DNA of 64,000 nucleotides. Source: JAWKTT01 sp041398965. Its GTDB lineage: Bacteria > Planctomycetota > Planctomycetia > Planctomycetales > Planctomycetaceae. The stretch covers positions 1-64,000 of the forward strand of contig JAWKTT010000004.1 of assembly GCA_041398965.1 (NCBI GenBank). Direction: 5' to 3'. The translations under genes were made by a program, and so were the position numbers. The notes beneath the pieces were generated by a model. That model was not told the origin of the DNA and ran no database searches. It was given only the letters and a program-made list of their open reading frames with translations. Shown piece by piece: positions 55,352 to 63,803 of the stretch (the stretch's first letter is position 1; every line of letters starts with the position of its first letter).

Positions 55352-55519
55352 TTACGAGCGGCTATCGTGGTGATGAGACAATCGCCACTTCTGCCACATG
55401 TGGCGGAAGAAGACCATCAGACCTGCGCCACCGCCAACCAGTGCCTGGAGCAAGAGGCTCCCGCTTCCGGGGTCAAGGTATGCGAGCAGGGAGGAATCGG
55501 AAATCAAGGAGGTCAACAT
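55352..55519 (-). CDS. Small LDPGSGS membrane protein
   Basis: This 55-residue gene starts at the ATG at 55519 and ends with TAA at 55352. It begins MLTSLISDSSLLAYLDPGSG, continues as a membrane helix (SLLLQALVGGGAGLMVFF), and ends in a basic, His-rich tail. The segment AYLDPGSGSLLLQ is a signature I recall from short proteins next to sulfatase/NoeA-type genes in several bacteria. It lies 26 bp before the methyltransferase, so it is probably translated with it. The function is unknown; an assembly or anchoring role for the two enzymes is inferred. Confidence 0.72.
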   Translation of the reverse strand: MLTSLISDSSLLAYLDPGSGSLLLQALVGGGAGLMVFFRHMWQKWRLSHHHDSRS

Positions 55520-55829
55520 CGTCTAAGTCCTGTGGGTGGGGCCCCGGGGAGGGGTCAGGTGAGAGCAGGTCGCTCTGCGGGGGGTCTTCCATTGGAAGAG
55601 TGGTGGAGTGTCGTTGATAATGTATTATCGACAGACTGACAATCCCTAGATACGTATGTTCGTAATCCATTTCGCCAAGAATTCTTCAAAGATTTCTTTT
55701 GCCCAGGTTCAAGCGGCTTCGCGAGTGGAAAAGTGGCGAACTCTTCGCGAGAATGAGAATCGTCCGTGGCGACATCGAATCGACCAAGAGGCGGGCGACT
55801 TTCTTATCGTTATCTCGGCTGAAACCACC
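55520..55829. other. Divergent intergenic region
   Basis: This 310-bp gap separates the LDPGSGS gene (minus) from the beta-propeller gene (plus). It should contain both promoters. An open frame reads into the propeller gene, but the ATG at 55830 begins the signal peptide. No repeat or operator is recognised. Confidence 0.4.
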
Positions 55830-57182
55830 ATGCAGACGTCCTCAATGCCCACCCTGCTCCGCCAGACTTGTTCGCTTGTCCTCGTCGGATTCTCTCTCTC
55901 TGCGTCGTTTTGCCTTTCCCAGGCATTCGCGGCTGACCTCGCATGGCCAGACCGTAGCGGGCCCGAAGGTAATGGTCACGCAGCAGAACGGGATGCCAAA
56001 GGAGTGCCATTCGAGTGGAACGAAGCCGACGGAACGAACATCGCCTGGAAAATCGCACTCGAAGGGGAAGGGCACTCCAGCCCGATCATCGGTCAAGGGG
56101 TCATCTGGCTGACCTCCGCCACCAAAAACGGCAAGAAGCAATACCTCTACGCCATCGACGAACGGTCCGGCAAGGTGCTGCATCATAAGCTGCTGTTCGA
56201 GAACGAGGCCCCCGAACCGCTTGCCAATGCGGTGAACTCTTATGCCTCCCCATCCTGCGTCTTAACGGAAGATGCACTGTTTGTTCACTTTGGTACCTAC
56301 GGAACTGCGAGAATCGACCCCAGTACAGCCGAGATTGTCTGGCAACGGCGAGACATCAAGTGTCGTCACTTTCGAGGCCCCGGTTCGTCTCCCGTGCTGT
56401 TCGAAAACCTGTTGATCCTCACCTTTGATGGAATCGACCAGCAGTTCCTGATGGCTCTCAACATCGAAACCGGGGAGACCGTCTGGCGTACGGATCGTTC
56501 AACAAACTATGGCGACCTCGATCAAAACGGAAAGCCACGGGGGGACGGGGACCTTCGCAAGGCCTACGGAACCCCCTTGGTCGTGCAGGTTGGCGATCGT
56601 TGGCAAGTCGTTTCCGTCGGCTCACGGGCCGGTTTCGGGTATGACGCCCGTACAGGGAAGGAGATTTGGACCTTTACCCATGACGACTACAACGCCGCCG
56701 CCAAGCCGCTGACTTTTGGAAACTCGACGATCATCAACACCGGCTCGAACGGAGCAAATCTCCTCGCAATTCGTCTTGATGAGTCGACGCAAGGGAATAT
56801 CGATAAGACACATGTCCTCTGGAATCGCCCTCGTGGAAACGCCCATCTGGCCAATCCCCTGCTCGTCGGGGACCGTGTTTACCAAGTCACCGACAGCGGT
56901 GTTTGTGTCTGTGTTGATGCGAAAACGGGCGAAGAGATCTGGACTGCCCGGATCGGCGGCAAGTTCGTGGCATCTCCCATCGCTGTCAACGGACTAATCT
57001 ACGTCTGCAATGAAGCGGGGGTCGCGACCGTTCTTCGAGACGGTGATGAGTATGTCGTCGTCGCACAGAATGAGATCAAAGAGGGGATGCGGGCCACGCC
57101 GGCCGTCTCCCAGGGCGCTCTCTTCTTGAGAACGTTCGGTCATCTCTATAAGATCAGCAACCGAGCGAAAGCCGCTGAGTGA
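55830..57182 (+). CDS. Secreted PQQ-like beta-propeller protein
   Basis: From the ATG at 55830 (MQTSSMPTLLRQ) the 450-residue product has a signal peptide (about residues 1-31, ending QAFAAD). A PQQ-like beta-propeller follows, with repeated GxVxWxxD/TGxxxW motifs (DERSGKVLHHKLLFENE, NIETGETVWRTDR, DARTGKEIWTF, DAKTGEEIWTARIGG). Planctomycetes have many such propellers, most of them without enzyme activity and thought to bind proteins or polysaccharides. No calcium or PQQ ligands are assigned. It is divergent from the LDPGSGS cluster and precedes the secretin locus by 770 bp. Confidence 0.85.
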   Translation: MQTSSMPTLLRQTCSLVLVGFSLSASFCLSQAFAADLAWPDRSGPEGNGHAAERDAKGVPFEWNEADGTNIAWKIALEGEGHSSPIIGQGVIWLTSATKNGKKQYLYAIDERSGKVLHHKLLFENEAPEPLANAVNSYASPSCVLTEDALFVHFGTYGTARIDPSTAEIVWQRRDIKCRHFRGPGSSPVLFENLLILTFDGIDQQFLMALNIETGETVWRTDRSTNYGDLDQNGKPRGDGDLRKAYGTPLVVQVGDRWQVVSVGSRAGFGYDARTGKEIWTFTHDDYNAAAKPLTFGNSTIINTGSNGANLLAIRLDESTQGNIDKTHVLWNRPRGNAHLANPLLVGDRVYQVTDSGVCVCVDAKTGEEIWTARIGGKFVASPIAVNGLIYVCNEAGVATVLRDGDEYVVVAQNEIKEGMRATPAVSQGALFLRTFGHLYKISNRAKAAE

Positions 57183-57950
57183 TCTTCCCGTCGCGACATC
57201 CTCGTCGGGAATGTGGTAAATGGCGATTTGAGCCCGTGCGACGCATGACTTGCGACTGGGTTCGCCTGTGTGATGTGGTTTCAACTCACAGACGAACCAG
57301 CCACAAGAGCTACGCACACGATCACGTTCCGGCCACGGAGAAGGTCCCAGCTTCCTAGTCCCTCTATCGATATAACCGCACTTCAACGACTAATCCTGCC
57401 AAAAAAAGCGGTAGAATTATGACGCAGGATGGACGGATGTTGTCGTAACCTGTGACTTGGAAATGACTTAGGAGAATATTGTAAATTTCCCAAGAACGCC
57501 ATTTTTGCTGTCACACCTAAATGGGCCAAGCTACTGGCCACATCTGAGCCTCATTCTGTCGGGGCTCCTCGCTTCGTGTCGCAGTTGAACTTCTTGCCTG
57601 ACTCAGGCCCGTTCGCGCCGAGGGAATGGGGCGTCAAGGTTTGCCCTGTCGGTTGACTTTCGCTAACCCTGATCTCCTTTGCCAACGGGCCATGTTGCGG
57701 AAATGCAACATGCTCATCCACTTGGAGTTACGGTCAAAATACTTTCCAGAAACTCGCGACCTCTCGTTGGTCTGTGCCCTAAGTTTGGAAGTGCGGTGAT
57801 CGGTTTCATCGTACAGGTGTTGCCGGGGCTGCGGCAGACATGACTCTTGGTCGGAGTCGGGAGACAGGTTCGGTCTCCGGTGAGTTTTTTGGTTCTGGGG
57901 CGGATCGTGACGTTTTGCTCACGCCACCCACTTTACAAAAAGGTGGTTTG
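57183..57950. other. Long leader upstream of the secretin locus
   Basis: This 768-bp region has no convincing gene. It is the likely regulatory region of the five-gene locus. It contains the inverted repeat at 57691-57712, and the first gene's AAGGTGG ribosome binding site at 57940-57946 could pair with CCACC at 57926-57930. An AT-rich part lies around 57400-57500. Confidence 0.45.
57691..57712. promoter_or_regulatory. Perfect inverted repeat in the leader
   Basis: CATGTTGC (57691-57698), spacer GGAAAT, then GCAACATG (57705-57712). The 8-bp arms with 6-bp spacer fit either a dimeric regulator site or an RNA hairpin. It lies about 240 bp before the first gene of the locus. Confidence 0.45.
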
Positions 57951-58454
57951 ATGAAGAAATTTGCTTTGGCTGCTTTGGCGGCAATCGCGGTGTTCGGTGC
58001 AAGTTCGGTTCAGGCGGCGAGCGATACACAGACGTTCACTGTCACCGTGGCTCCGACGTTGACAATCACCGCCCCTGCAAACGCCTCGATGGCACACAAC
58101 ACAACCAATGCCAACCAGGTGTTTCCAAACCAAGACTGGGCTGTCACCTGCAACAATGCCGCTGGTGCTGATGTCTCGTTCCAGATCACCACGTTTGCCA
58201 ACGGTGCAGTCGAGCGCGACGCTAGCCTGGCTGTTTCGGTCACTTCGGCGAATCAACTCAGTGCGGGATGGGTTGTTTCGAACAGCCCTCAAACGACCGC
58301 AGGTACCGGGACCACGGCGACCGTCCTCGCCGACTCAGTCGGCCCTGGAAACGCCACCTTTACGCTTGGCGTCTCTTTTCTTGACACCGACTACGCCGTC
58401 CTCCCTGCTGGCGACTACATCGCCACGGTCACTGGGACGATTACGGCCAAGTAG
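57951..58454 (+). CDS. Small secreted coat/pilin-like protein 1
   Basis: From the ATG at 57951 (MKKFALAALAAIAVFG) the 167-residue product has a signal peptide ending VQAA. One beta-rich domain follows, with the conserved pattern AH-x-T...F-x-x-Q-x-W...C, then AGWVV, then PGxATFxLxV, and a C-terminal strand GDYIATVTGTITAK. A single Cys lies in VTCNNAAG. It is related to the next two proteins. The pattern resembles fimbrial or spore-coat-U-like subunits, whose terminal strand completes a neighbour's fold. AAGGTGG is the ribosome binding site, and the open frame extends upstream to 57840. It probably heads the operon. Confidence 0.75.
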   Translation: MKKFALAALAAIAVFGASSVQAASDTQTFTVTVAPTLTITAPANASMAHNTTNANQVFPNQDWAVTCNNAAGADVSFQITTFANGAVERDASLAVSVTSANQLSAGWVVSNSPQTTAGTGTTATVLADSVGPGNATFTLGVSFLDTDYAVLPAGDYIATVTGTITAK

Positions 58455-59005
58455 AGGCGTCTGACAGCGACTCCTTAGAACCTCCGACGAGGGGGTGGTC
58501 TCGACTGGTTCACCGGCGAGGCCACCTTCTCTGTTTGGTTCGGATGGGAGGATCGGCAGAAAACAGTCGTTTCCCACTGTGTTGGCTCGTCCCCTCTTGT
58601 CTGGGGTATCACTTGCATCTACGCTGATGAAGTTTCCCGCGATGAGTTTGCAAAGAGCAAGTCGAGAGACCGTTCCCATCCTATTCACCGCGGGTTTGCC
58701 CCAGATACTGTGACACTGTCACTCCCCTCCAATTTCCTTGTTCGGGTAATTTTGGTCCGGATTCCAGGTTGGAGATTCACCCAGTGAGTTCCTTCTCGCG
58801 AGATCGCGATTCCGGGATGAACGGGGGGCGGTTTGCATATGAGTTCAGCTTCACTTCTGATCGTCAGGATATCCCGCTGAGTATGGCCGTTGTCGTCTCC
58901 ATCTGCCGACCTTTCCAGAATCGGACGCTCAGCGTTCGGCTCCGGCGAATGCCTGTCATTCGAGAGAGGCTTTGGGCTGTCGGGCTCGGAACAACTGCGG
59001 CTCGG
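58455..59005. other. Gene-less stretch between subunit genes 1 and 2
   Basis: This 551-bp gap is unusually long for an operon, so subunit 1 may be transcribed separately or at a different level. Open frames here look non-coding. I see no clear terminator or promoter. Confidence 0.4.
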
Positions 59006-59557
59006 ATGACCATGATTCGGGCGATGGCGATGTTCCTCGCCGTCCTGCTTGGCGCAGCATCGCAAGCGTCGGCTCAGTCGCAGGCGTCTAACGCTCAACA
59101 GTTTCAGATGCATGTCCCCCCAGTTTTGACGGGACGAGTCAACATCCTGGCGCCAGCGGACGTCCAGATTGCGCACGATATTACTGACGACGATCAGTAT
59201 TTTCCCGATCAACTTTGGGATGCGGGGTGCAATGCGAACAACGGAGCGCTGGTTGTCTTTGAGACACGATCGGCATTTCGCAGTTCTGGAGGTGGCCCTC
59301 CTGACAAGCGAGATGCTCGGCTCGATATTTCGTTGCTGTCGGCTGCCCCAGGGTCCGGCTGGGTCGTCACTGTCCCGACGGCAACGACGAACTATCGGGG
59401 CGGAAACGCAGCGGAACGTGTCGCGACCCGAGCCGAGTCCTTCGCTCCGGGAACGGCAACATTTCGAGTCAACGTGGCCTTCATTACTGAAGATGCAGCA
59501 ACATTAAAAATGGGGAGCTACAACATGCGAGTGACGGGAACAATAACGGCAAAATAG
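59006..59557 (+). CDS. Small secreted coat/pilin-like protein 2
   Basis: From the ATG at 59006 the 183-residue product has a signal peptide (MAMFLAVLLGAASQASA). It shares its domain with subunit 1: IAHDITDDDQYFPDQLWDAGC matches the AH-x-T...C block, GSGWVVT matches SAGWVV, and the end is GSYNMRVTGTITAK. A Gly/Pro insertion (FRSSGGGPPDKRDARLD) lies in the middle. The identical GTITAK end is the strongest sign that the two are paralogues. Subunit 3 starts 52 bp after it. Confidence 0.73.
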   Translation: MTMIRAMAMFLAVLLGAASQASAQSQASNAQQFQMHVPPVLTGRVNILAPADVQIAHDITDDDQYFPDQLWDAGCNANNGALVVFETRSAFRSSGGGPPDKRDARLDISLLSAAPGSGWVVTVPTATTNYRGGNAAERVATRAESFAPGTATFRVNVAFITEDAATLKMGSYNMRVTGTITAK

Positions 59558-59609
59558 CGGCAAGTCGTCTCTGACACGCGGGCAGTGCATTCGGACAGGA
59601 AGTCGAAAC

Positions 59610-60128
59610 ATGAAGCAGCTGATGGACTACAGTCCTTGCTCGGCGTTTGGCAGAAGACTGACTGCCGGGATCGTCGGCTGCTTTCTGCTGGCCGCGACAA
59701 CTGTGGATGCAGCCGACTTCCTCCCAGTTGGTCCGACTGAGTTTGAAGCGGTCCATGCCGCGGATGCATCTGTTACCCTGCTTCCGGAGGCTCGGTGCCT
59801 GGTTTTTGCTCCACATGACATCTTCGGCACGCAGGTCCGTTGGACTGCAAGTTCATTCGTCCATGTCGAACATCCTCAACATCAGGTCGACTGTCAGGTA
59901 CAGGTTCGACTTCAGCAGTCACACTCGAGTGCTGGTTGGCGAAGTGCGGTTATGTCTGCCCGTACCGATATCAGTCAAAACCTGACAACGGCCAGCGTCA
60001 CGGCCGTTTCGGAGGGAGCGGGCTCGGCCCTCTTCGGACTTCAAGTCGCGTTTATTCCCCGATCGGGCCCTCCACTCGCTGCCGGTCGATACGTCACTCG
60101 ACTCGTCGGCACAATTTCCGCCCCTTGA
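59610..60128 (+). CDS. Small secreted coat/pilin-like protein 3
   Basis: The 172-residue product has a signal peptide (about residues 17-35, ending VDAAD). It is the most divergent of the three: SAGWRSAV replaces SAGWVV, GSALFGLQVAFI matches the ATFxLxV strand, and GRYVTRLVGTISAP replaces the end. It has two Cys (RCLV and VDCQVQV) instead of one. It could be an adaptor or tip subunit rather than the bulk subunit. It is followed by the secretin after 70 bp. Confidence 0.68.
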   Translation: MKQLMDYSPCSAFGRRLTAGIVGCFLLAATTVDAADFLPVGPTEFEAVHAADASVTLLPEARCLVFAPHDIFGTQVRWTASSFVHVEHPQHQVDCQVQVRLQQSHSSAGWRSAVMSARTDISQNLTTASVTAVSEGAGSALFGLQVAFIPRSGPPLAAGRYVTRLVGTISAP

Positions 60129-60198
60129 GACTGATTCTCATTGACACCTCACTGAAATCTTGAACAGACCTCTCCCACCTCTCTGGCAGATTGGCCCG

Positions 60199-62166
60199 AT
60201 GCGAGTGCTCCTCGCATTGATGGTCGTGGTCTGCTCGGGGTGTCGCCTCTCTGAGAAACCGGTCAAGACGTACGGACGATCGATAGACGAGATCTTCTAC
60301 GAAGCCCAGCAGGCGTCGGCTCGAAACCCCGAGAACACTGTCGCCCCAAACGTATCCGCCGACAATTTGCTGCCGGGCGAAGTCATCGTGTACGAGGAAG
60401 AACTGGCGTTGAACTCCGCGAGTCAACGTGTCGATGGGGCGTCGAGCAACGCGTCCCATGACCGAGTCTTCCCACAACCGACGCGATCACCGATTCAGCG
60501 AGTCAGTGGCACGGCAGACCCGACTCAACAACGTCCGGTCTCTGACATCTTCGAAGACACCGACGTTCGCCAGGCGATTCAGTCTTTGGCGACACAAGCC
60601 GGGATTTCTGTCATTGTCGACGAACGGGTCGGCGGCGTAACGACGGCATTCATCGAGAGCGAGCCGTTTGAACAGGCACTCAGGAAGATCCTACTCCCTT
60701 TAGGACTGGTGTATCGCATTCATCAGGGCCAGTACCTTATCGGGACCACAGAGCCATCTTCGGCGATGTTTGCGTTGTTGTCGGAGAGCATCGAGTATCG
60801 GCCCGAAAACCTCTCTCCTCAGGAACTCGTCCCATTGCTGCCAACGCGTCTGCAATCCTATGTGCGTGTTGTCGACAAGCGAAACTTGATGATCATCGAA
60901 GCTCCATCCGAGATGGCGAACCAGATTTTCCAACAGCTTCGCTCTGTGGACCAACCTGTTCCTCAGGTGATGCTGGAGGCGATTGTTTGTGTGTATAATC
61001 CGAACGAGTCTTATCGATTTGACTCCGAACTACGGCAGGCACTTAAGGAGGCCGGGCAAGATGTGCTCGACGTCGGCTCGCTAGGGCTGGCACTTTCCGG
61101 CAGTGTGTCGCCGTTTGGCATCAAGAATGCCTTTACCGACTTTGCCACAACGTCTCTCTTCCTTCGCCTGCTGGCTCAAGAGGGGTATGTCACGATTCGT
61201 GCAGCCCCCAGGGTGATGGCGAAAGATGGCGAGAAGGCGACGATCAACATCGCCCGCGAGACCTTCTTCAGCACGACTGCCAACAATGCCGACATCGTCT
61301 TTGCTCAAAACATCAAGCAGGTCGATGCCGGGATTTCGCTCGATATTGTCCCCGTCATCCGAGGAGACAACGTCACCGTTAATATCGAAAAGGCTGAGGT
61401 CAGCGAAAATATCACCACGTCCGACACGAGCGAGACGCTAATCAGCCCCTTTCCGCTGATTAATCGCCGCCAAGTCTCTACCACAGTGCATGTTAAAGAT
61501 GGGCAGACGATCGTCATTGGCGGACTCGTCCAACGACAGACGATTGATCGTGTGAGCCGTGTCCCGTACCTCAGCAAGATTCCACTGTTTGGCAAGGTGT
61601 TTCAACGAGTTCAGCAGGATGACACAGAAGTCGAAGTCGCAATTTTCATCTCGCCTCGCATTATCTGGCCTGAAGGAAGTCGTCGTCCCGAGGTCTTAAA
61701 CAGCACGGTCATTGAGCAGCATTCCCCCGTTTGGGAGTCCCCCCGATTTCAGCAGTCAACACCCCCACCTGCTCGCGAACTTCCGACTCAGCAAACAGTA
61801 CCATCGGAAAGCTCGCTGGACGGGAACAAGATACGCACGGTTCCAGACGCTCCGGCATTGAGGCCCGTCACTCCGAAACCAGACACGCCAGTACCAAACT
61901 CGCCGAAACCACTTCCGACTCTGGGACAACCAGAGCCAATGACACCTTCGATTCTCGCCCCCGCCTCTCCCTCGGACGACGAGAATCTGTTCGAGTCCAC
62001 CAATCCCCGGCTCGAGACCAAAGGCTCGAGCGTCACGACGACACCACCTGGACGAGCGAACATCGAAACGCCAGCCATCACCCCGGGCCCGAAAACATCG
62101 CCGGGTATGAAGGTTCTGGTTCCCAAACCTGTTCTCAAAACGGTCCCATCGCAGGCATTCCCATGA
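60199..62166 (+). CDS. Lipoprotein secretin
   Basis: From the ATG at 60199 the 655-residue product has a lipoprotein signal with the lipobox VVCSGC (Cys15). An STN domain follows (about 105-185, DIFEDTDVRQAIQSLATQAG), then N-type domains (LMIIEAPSEMANQIFQQLRS). The secretin channel domain (about 330-490) ends VSTTVHVKDGQTIVIGGLV...RVPYLSKIPLFGKVFQ. A long Pro/Ser-rich tail completes it. Secretins form large outer-membrane channels of type II/III secretion and type IV pili. The usual partners (GspE-like ATPase, GspF, prepilin peptidase) are absent. It overlaps the next gene by 4 bp. Confidence 0.88.
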   Translation: MRVLLALMVVVCSGCRLSEKPVKTYGRSIDEIFYEAQQASARNPENTVAPNVSADNLLPGEVIVYEEELALNSASQRVDGASSNASHDRVFPQPTRSPIQRVSGTADPTQQRPVSDIFEDTDVRQAIQSLATQAGISVIVDERVGGVTTAFIESEPFEQALRKILLPLGLVYRIHQGQYLIGTTEPSSAMFALLSESIEYRPENLSPQELVPLLPTRLQSYVRVVDKRNLMIIEAPSEMANQIFQQLRSVDQPVPQVMLEAIVCVYNPNESYRFDSELRQALKEAGQDVLDVGSLGLALSGSVSPFGIKNAFTDFATTSLFLRLLAQEGYVTIRAAPRVMAKDGEKATINIARETFFSTTANNADIVFAQNIKQVDAGISLDIVPVIRGDNVTVNIEKAEVSENITTSDTSETLISPFPLINRRQVSTTVHVKDGQTIVIGGLVQRQTIDRVSRVPYLSKIPLFGKVFQRVQQDDTEVEVAIFISPRIIWPEGSRRPEVLNSTVIEQHSPVWESPRFQQSTPPPARELPTQQTVPSESSLDGNKIRTVPDAPALRPVTPKPDTPVPNSPKPLPTLGQPEPMTPSILAPASPSDDENLFESTNPRLETKGSSVTTTPPGRANIETPAITPGPKTSPGMKVLVPKPVLKTVPSQAFP

Positions 62167-63746
62167 CGTTCTTTCGATCCTTGTTGCTGACTGCTCTGGT
62201 CCTATCCAGCGGCGCGGTCTCCGTTCAAGCTCAAGATGTCAACGAACTGACGGCCAAAGATGTCAAACCGGCCTTTCAGATCGAGCCGGTTGTCCAGCGA
62301 GTCGCCGGTCGACGTGGCACGCCACTCGAATTCGAGTTTAAGATCACCTCGCTGTTGCGTTCAACGAATGTCGGCATTCGGGCCGTTTCGATGACACAGG
62401 ACGAGACGGGAGCGATTCTCACCGATGTCGACAGTCCGGCCCCGAATGAAATTCAGCTTCAAACACCTGAGAACATCAAGCTCATCGACGGCAAGGAAAG
62501 CGTCATCAAAGGGACGATCCGTCTCCCCACGACGAACACCCCATTTCTTGTGTACGGCGTGTTGGTGACGGACTTTGGCCAAGACCTGGCCAATGGTCCT
62601 GCCGAAGCTGCTGGCGGGGCAAGTGTCGGGATTCAATTCATCACCCGTTACCTTCTGCGAATCGAAGTCGACGTCGAAGGAGTTCGGCCAACCGATGCTG
62701 GCAAGTTGACCATCGAAGAACCTCAACTCCGAGAGGTTAACGGCTATCCTCAGGTCGATCTATTTGTCGTCAACAACACGGAAAGCCCAATCGAGTTCCA
62801 ACTGGATTGCCGTCTGTCGAGCCTCGCAGACCCGACGCAGAGCAAGTCCTTTCCACTCGGGATGCCGGTTCGAGTCAACCTTCCGGCTCCCGAAAAGCAT
62901 GTTGCCCGCATACTCCCGGGCGCTCGAGTGAGGATGCAGGAGTTTGTCCCGCATGCCGTCTTCCCCGGACAGACAACACTTGACGTCAGCATCATCTCCA
63001 ATCGGCGGACGTGGAAGACTGCGAGCTTCCCTCTGATGGTTGAGGAGAATATGTTCCCCGGCCAGGGGGCGGCTGTTACCGCGATCGCTCCGGGCATTAG
63101 CGCCTCCCCCGCTCAGTTAGAACTCTCAATGCAATCCGGCGGAGCACGTTACGTCTCCGTCTCGTTGACCAACAGTAGCAAAGATCCGGTGACCTTCGAG
63201 CTGCAACCTCGGGAATTGGACGGGACTCCAGCATCCTGGTTCGCGATTCGTCCCGAGTCGTGTACTGTGCAGCCGGGCGGAAATCGTAAAGTGTTGGTGA
63301 CGTTAGGGACCGAACGATCTGCAACAGAAGACATGTACGGCCGTCTCGCCATCGAAGCAAAGTCCCCTGTCGGCGATAGCGTCGGCAGTTCCTCTGTGGC
63401 GGTTGCACTCATCTCTCGCGGTGAAGGTGAGGCGAAACTCGAAGTGGGGGAACTTGGCTGGGGCGAAGAGCGAGGGGCCTCTGCCGTCATGCTTCCGGTG
63501 ACGAACACGGGAGATCGACAGGCGGCCCTTGATGCTCGCATGGTGATGACTCACATTGAATCCTCGAAGCGGACCACTTATTCAGCCGGCTATGGCAAGT
63601 GGTTACTTCCGACCGATCAGACGACCCTCAAGTTTCGGATGCCCAATAAACTCCCTGGGGGACGATACGAATTGAAGATCCTCTTGCGAACTGCCCCCGA
63701 TGCTCCTCTGATGCAACTTTCGACACTGGTCGAAATCTCCGATTGA
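62163..63746 (+). CDS. Periplasmic protein with chaperone-like Ig folds
   Basis: From the ATG at 62163 the 527-residue product has a signal peptide (MTFFRSLLLTALVL, ending VQAQ). Three or four beta-sandwich segments follow. Residues 20-150 start FQIEPVVQRVAG. Residues 320-420 read SPAQLELSMQSGGARYVSVSLTN, then SWFAIRPESCTVQPGGNRKVLVTL, then DMYGRLAIEAKS. This last order is like the N-domain of PapD-type chaperones. A last beta domain ends at residue 527. I infer a chaperone or scaffold for the three small subunits. No catalytic motif is seen. Confidence 0.66.
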   Translation: MTFFRSLLLTALVLSSGAVSVQAQDVNELTAKDVKPAFQIEPVVQRVAGRRGTPLEFEFKITSLLRSTNVGIRAVSMTQDETGAILTDVDSPAPNEIQLQTPENIKLIDGKESVIKGTIRLPTTNTPFLVYGVLVTDFGQDLANGPAEAAGGASVGIQFITRYLLRIEVDVEGVRPTDAGKLTIEEPQLREVNGYPQVDLFVVNNTESPIEFQLDCRLSSLADPTQSKSFPLGMPVRVNLPAPEKHVARILPGARVRMQEFVPHAVFPGQTTLDVSIISNRRTWKTASFPLMVEENMFPGQGAAVTAIAPGISASPAQLELSMQSGGARYVSVSLTNSSKDPVTFELQPRELDGTPASWFAIRPESCTVQPGGNRKVLVTLGTERSATEDMYGRLAIEAKSPVGDSVGSSSVAVALISRGEGEAKLEVGELGWGEERGASAVMLPVTNTGDRQAALDARMVMTHIESSKRTTYSAGYGKWLLPTDQTTLKFRMPNKLPGGRYELKILLRTAPDAPLMQLSTLVEISD

Positions 63747-63803
63747 TGTCCGCGACACACACCGATCAAAGTCAAACAACCCGGTTGTCGGCCCCGATTA
63801 CCG

